From NCBI GenBank assembly GCA_963710615.1, contig CAVQBF010000001.1, forward strand, positions 62,001 through 126,000: a stretch of DNA of 64,000 nt. The letters are read 5' to 3'. Of this stretch, positions 62,317 to 64,000 are shown in pieces. Source of the stretch: GCA-2746605 sp963710615. Lineage in GTDB: Bacteria > Bacteroidota > Ignavibacteria > Ignavibacteriales > Melioribacteraceae. Position numbers and translations under genes: made by a program. Below the pieces are notes generated by a model. The model saw only the letters and a program-made list of their open reading frames with translations, was not told where the DNA came from and searched no databases. Within the stretch, counting starts at the first letter, position 1. The number at the start of each line of letters is the position of its first letter.

Positions 62317-62614
62317 AGATAAATTTGTTCCGTTGTCACGAACCATTCTGTGATAATTACCCTTCAATCATTACTTCATTCAAGTCATAATGAACAGACA
62401 ATTGTTTGCTCATTTGCATTTAAGATTTTTTGCTCACATCTCTTTTAGATTTTTAAGTTAGTAAAATTTTACTTCCGTTACTTTTTATTTTCCAATTCAT
62501 TTCTCTCTTTATGACTTTCATTTATACTCTTTTGCTTTCACTTAACTAATTGTTCTCCTCGCTAATTTCCATTAAATTTACTTATTAAATATTATTGCTT
62601 CTACCTCTTAGGAT
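62317..62614. other. 298-bp non-coding, pyrimidine-rich stretch
   Basis: No ORF. From about 62400 the + strand is strongly T/C-biased (CACATCTCTTTT, CATTTCTCTCTTTATG, CTACCTCTTAGG). It separates the four-gene operon from the hydrolase and may hold its promoter. No hairpin terminator was recognised. Confidence 0.4.
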
Positions 62615-63604
62615 ATGTCAAAAATTATTATTGGTATTCATGGTTTAGGAAATAAACCACCAAAGGAAATTTTAGAAGAGTGGTGGATCAAATCAATCTG
62701 CGAAGGGTTGAAAAACATTGATCGTTTTCAATTTAAGCCAAAGTTTGAAATGGTTTATTGGGCAGATATTCTAAATGATAAGCCGCTAAACAATTTAATA
62801 ACTGATCCTGAAAACCCCTACTACCTTGATGAACCTTATACACCCGGTGCAAATTTAGCAACGTTAAAACAGAATACAAGACGTAAAAAATTCTTAGGTT
62901 TTCTCGAAGAACAAATGGATAAGATTTTCCTTAACGAAGATCTTTCCTCAAATTTTGAATTTGTTTCAGAGATGGTATTTAAAAAATATTTTAAGGAATT
63001 AGAAATTTATTATTCAAAGCAGCCAAAAGTAAATGACTCTTCGTATAAATCGATAAAAGATATAATCAGAAATCGTTTAGCAGAAACATTAAAAAAACAT
63101 AAAGGCAAAGAAATATTTTTGGTCTCTCACTCGATGGGTTCAATAATTGCTTATGATGTTTGTACTTTTTTAGTACCCAATATAAAAATTGACACACTAA
63201 TTACAATGGGTTCACCGCTTGGCTTTCCTGTAATAGTTAGTAAAATTGCTGAAGAACTTAAAATTTCTCATACAAAAATCGCAAAGCTTCAAACACCGCC
63301 AAACATTCAAAAAAATTGGGTAAATTATTCTGACTTAGAAGATAATGTTGCTTTAAACTATGATTTAAATGATGATTATGAAGCAAATTCATTTGGGGTA
63401 AGAGTTACCGATGAAATCATTCAAAACAATTATTCTGTTGGAGAGGAAAGAAATCCGCATAAATCATACGGATATTTAAGAACTCCGGAATTTTCAAATT
63501 TAGTTGCAGATTTTATTGAAAAAGATAGGAGCAAGCTAAAACTTTGGTGGCTAAAAAAAGAATATCAACTTGAAAGTTTATTGAAGAGTGTTAATATAAA
63601 GTAA
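62615..63604 (+). CDS. Alpha/beta-hydrolase-fold protein, lipase/esterase-like
   Basis: 329 residues, no signal peptide. N-terminal oxyanion-type IIIGIHGLGNKPP and nucleophile elbow VSHSMGSIIAYD (G/S-x-S-x-G, Ser in SHSMG) are visible, followed by LITMGSPLGFP. Candidate Asp and His occur later (WVNYSDLEDNVALNYDL and NPHKSYG, the latter like the catalytic His of PGAP1/lipase-like enzymes). The long N-terminal lid (~45-150) is charged. The likely activity is ester or amide hydrolysis, substrate unknown. It is preceded by AGGAT very close to the ATG, and glpD starts 22 nt after its stop. Confidence 0.78.
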   Translation: MSKIIIGIHGLGNKPPKEILEEWWIKSICEGLKNIDRFQFKPKFEMVYWADILNDKPLNNLITDPENPYYLDEPYTPGANLATLKQNTRRKKFLGFLEEQMDKIFLNEDLSSNFEFVSEMVFKKYFKELEIYYSKQPKVNDSSYKSIKDIIRNRLAETLKKHKGKEIFLVSHSMGSIIAYDVCTFLVPNIKIDTLITMGSPLGFPVIVSKIAEELKISHTKIAKLQTPPNIQKNWVNYSDLEDNVALNYDLNDDYEANSFGVRVTDEIIQNNYSVGEERNPHKSYGYLRTPEFSNLVADFIEKDRSKLKLWWLKKEYQLESLLKSVNIK

Positions 63605-63626
63605 GTTCATAAAAAGTGAGATTCTA

Positions 63627-64000
63627 ATGAATAGAGATGTGATGCTTAGAAAAATTGATGAAACGAAAAAATGGGATTTCATCATAATTGGAGGTGGAGC
63701 GACAGGTTTAGGCACTGCCATTGATGCTGCATCAAGAGGTTACAAAACACTACTGCTTGAACAGTCAGATTTTTCAAAGGGAACATCCAGCAGAAGCACA
63801 AAACTTGTTCATGGCGGTGTTCGTTATCTACAGCAAGGGAATATTTCTTTGGTTCTTGACGCTCTTAAAGAAAGGGGAATTTTGAGACGAAATGCCCCTC
63901 ATTTAGTTCATGATTTGCCCTTTATTGTTCCTAACTACGATTGGTGGGAGGGACCGTTTTATGGAATTGGACTAAAACTTTATGATACTCTTGCTGGCAG
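63627..64000 (+). CDS. glpD: Aerobic glycerol-3-phosphate dehydrogenase, FAD-dependent (3' partial)
   Basis: Begins ATG 63627 and runs off the window. The FAD-binding Rossmann motif IIIGGGATGLGTAIDAASRG is at ~19-38, followed by LLEQSDFSKGTSSRSTKLVHGG and VRYLQQGN, the diagnostic GlpD/GlpA N-terminus. It oxidises sn-glycerol-3-phosphate to dihydroxyacetone phosphate, passing electrons to quinone at the membrane. The GDPD at 55735 could provide substrate from glycerophosphodiesters. GTGAG is a weak ribosome site. Only about 124 residues are visible, so completeness cannot be judged. Confidence 0.92.
   Translation, partial: MNRDVMLRKIDETKKWDFIIIGGGATGLGTAIDAASRGYKTLLLEQSDFSKGTSSRSTKLVHGGVRYLQQGNISLVLDALKERGILRRNAPHLVHDLPFIVPNYDWWEGPFYGIGLKLYDTLAG

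Noticed and set aside
1..64000. CRISPR arrays, tRNA or rRNA genes, riboswitches, phage genes
   Set aside because: None could be recognised by eye in the non-coding stretches. A covariance-model search would be needed to exclude small RNAs.

Overview
The window looks like a chromosomal segment of an Ignavibacteria-like member of the Bacteroidota/Chlorobiota group. The DNA is AT-rich. Seven different proteins end in a type IX secretion (T9SS type A) sorting domain carrying the signature QNYPNPFNP, which is typical of Ignavibacteriales relatives. Many other products are SPII lipoproteins or outer-membrane beta-barrels. The taxonomic call is inferred from these signatures, not from a marker gene. 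No rRNA, tRNA, CRISPR array, transposase or integrase was seen.

Region 1 (1-16450, + strand) is a signalling region. It opens with the 3' part of a GAF/sigma-54 activator, a Ser/Thr kinase with detached PEGA domains, a secreted Kelch protein and two related TPR-like envelope proteins. Next comes a giant protein, cyclic-nucleotide-binding-like domain + about 1,900 residues of coiled coil + STAS domain, split by a frame change. A PAS histidine kinase, an NtrC-type regulator and a receiver-PP2C (SpoIIE-type) phosphatase follow. STAS plus PP2C suggests partner switching coupled to a two-component system.

Region 2 (16560-22992, mostly - strand) is a probable Crp/Fnr regulon: DUF2892 membrane protein, CXXCH/T9SS protein (frameshifted), CX4CH lipoprotein, YceI, DUF5777 barrel, Crp/Fnr regulator, TIGR03987-like membrane protein and a cation-efflux (CDF) transporter. 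Two matching GTAAC-N3-GTTAC palindromes lie upstream of its two halves. A decaying lipoprotein gene follows (23100-23578).

Region 3 (23683-50098) holds a DUF4922 (HIT-like)/glycosyltransferase pair, two small barrels, and a large surface-protein region on the - strand. In that region a module of 'small CC-lipoprotein + about 1,250-1,350-residue Asp-box propeller T9SS protein' occurs three times (27617-31804, 36439-40948, 43462-47957). Copies A and C are accompanied by paralogous barrels and Ig-like lipoproteins and share a conserved intergenic hairpin. A TPR-TM-LuxR-like regulator lies between copies B and C.

Region 4 (50253-64000) has a CotH/lamin-tail/beta-helix T9SS protein, then on the + strand a glycerophosphodiesterase. 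A compact four-gene operon follows: fold-type II PLP enzyme, DUF1611/DgcN-like protein, QueC-like PP-loop fused to creatininase, and an Ala-Glu-epimerase-like enolase-superfamily enzyme. An alpha/beta hydrolase and the start of glpD end the window. The four-gene operon is the best candidate for an undescribed pathway.

Five long genes are each split in two, and all five splits need the reader to skip one base (+1). This is either real decay or a systematic sequence error, and it affects how the largest proteins should be read.
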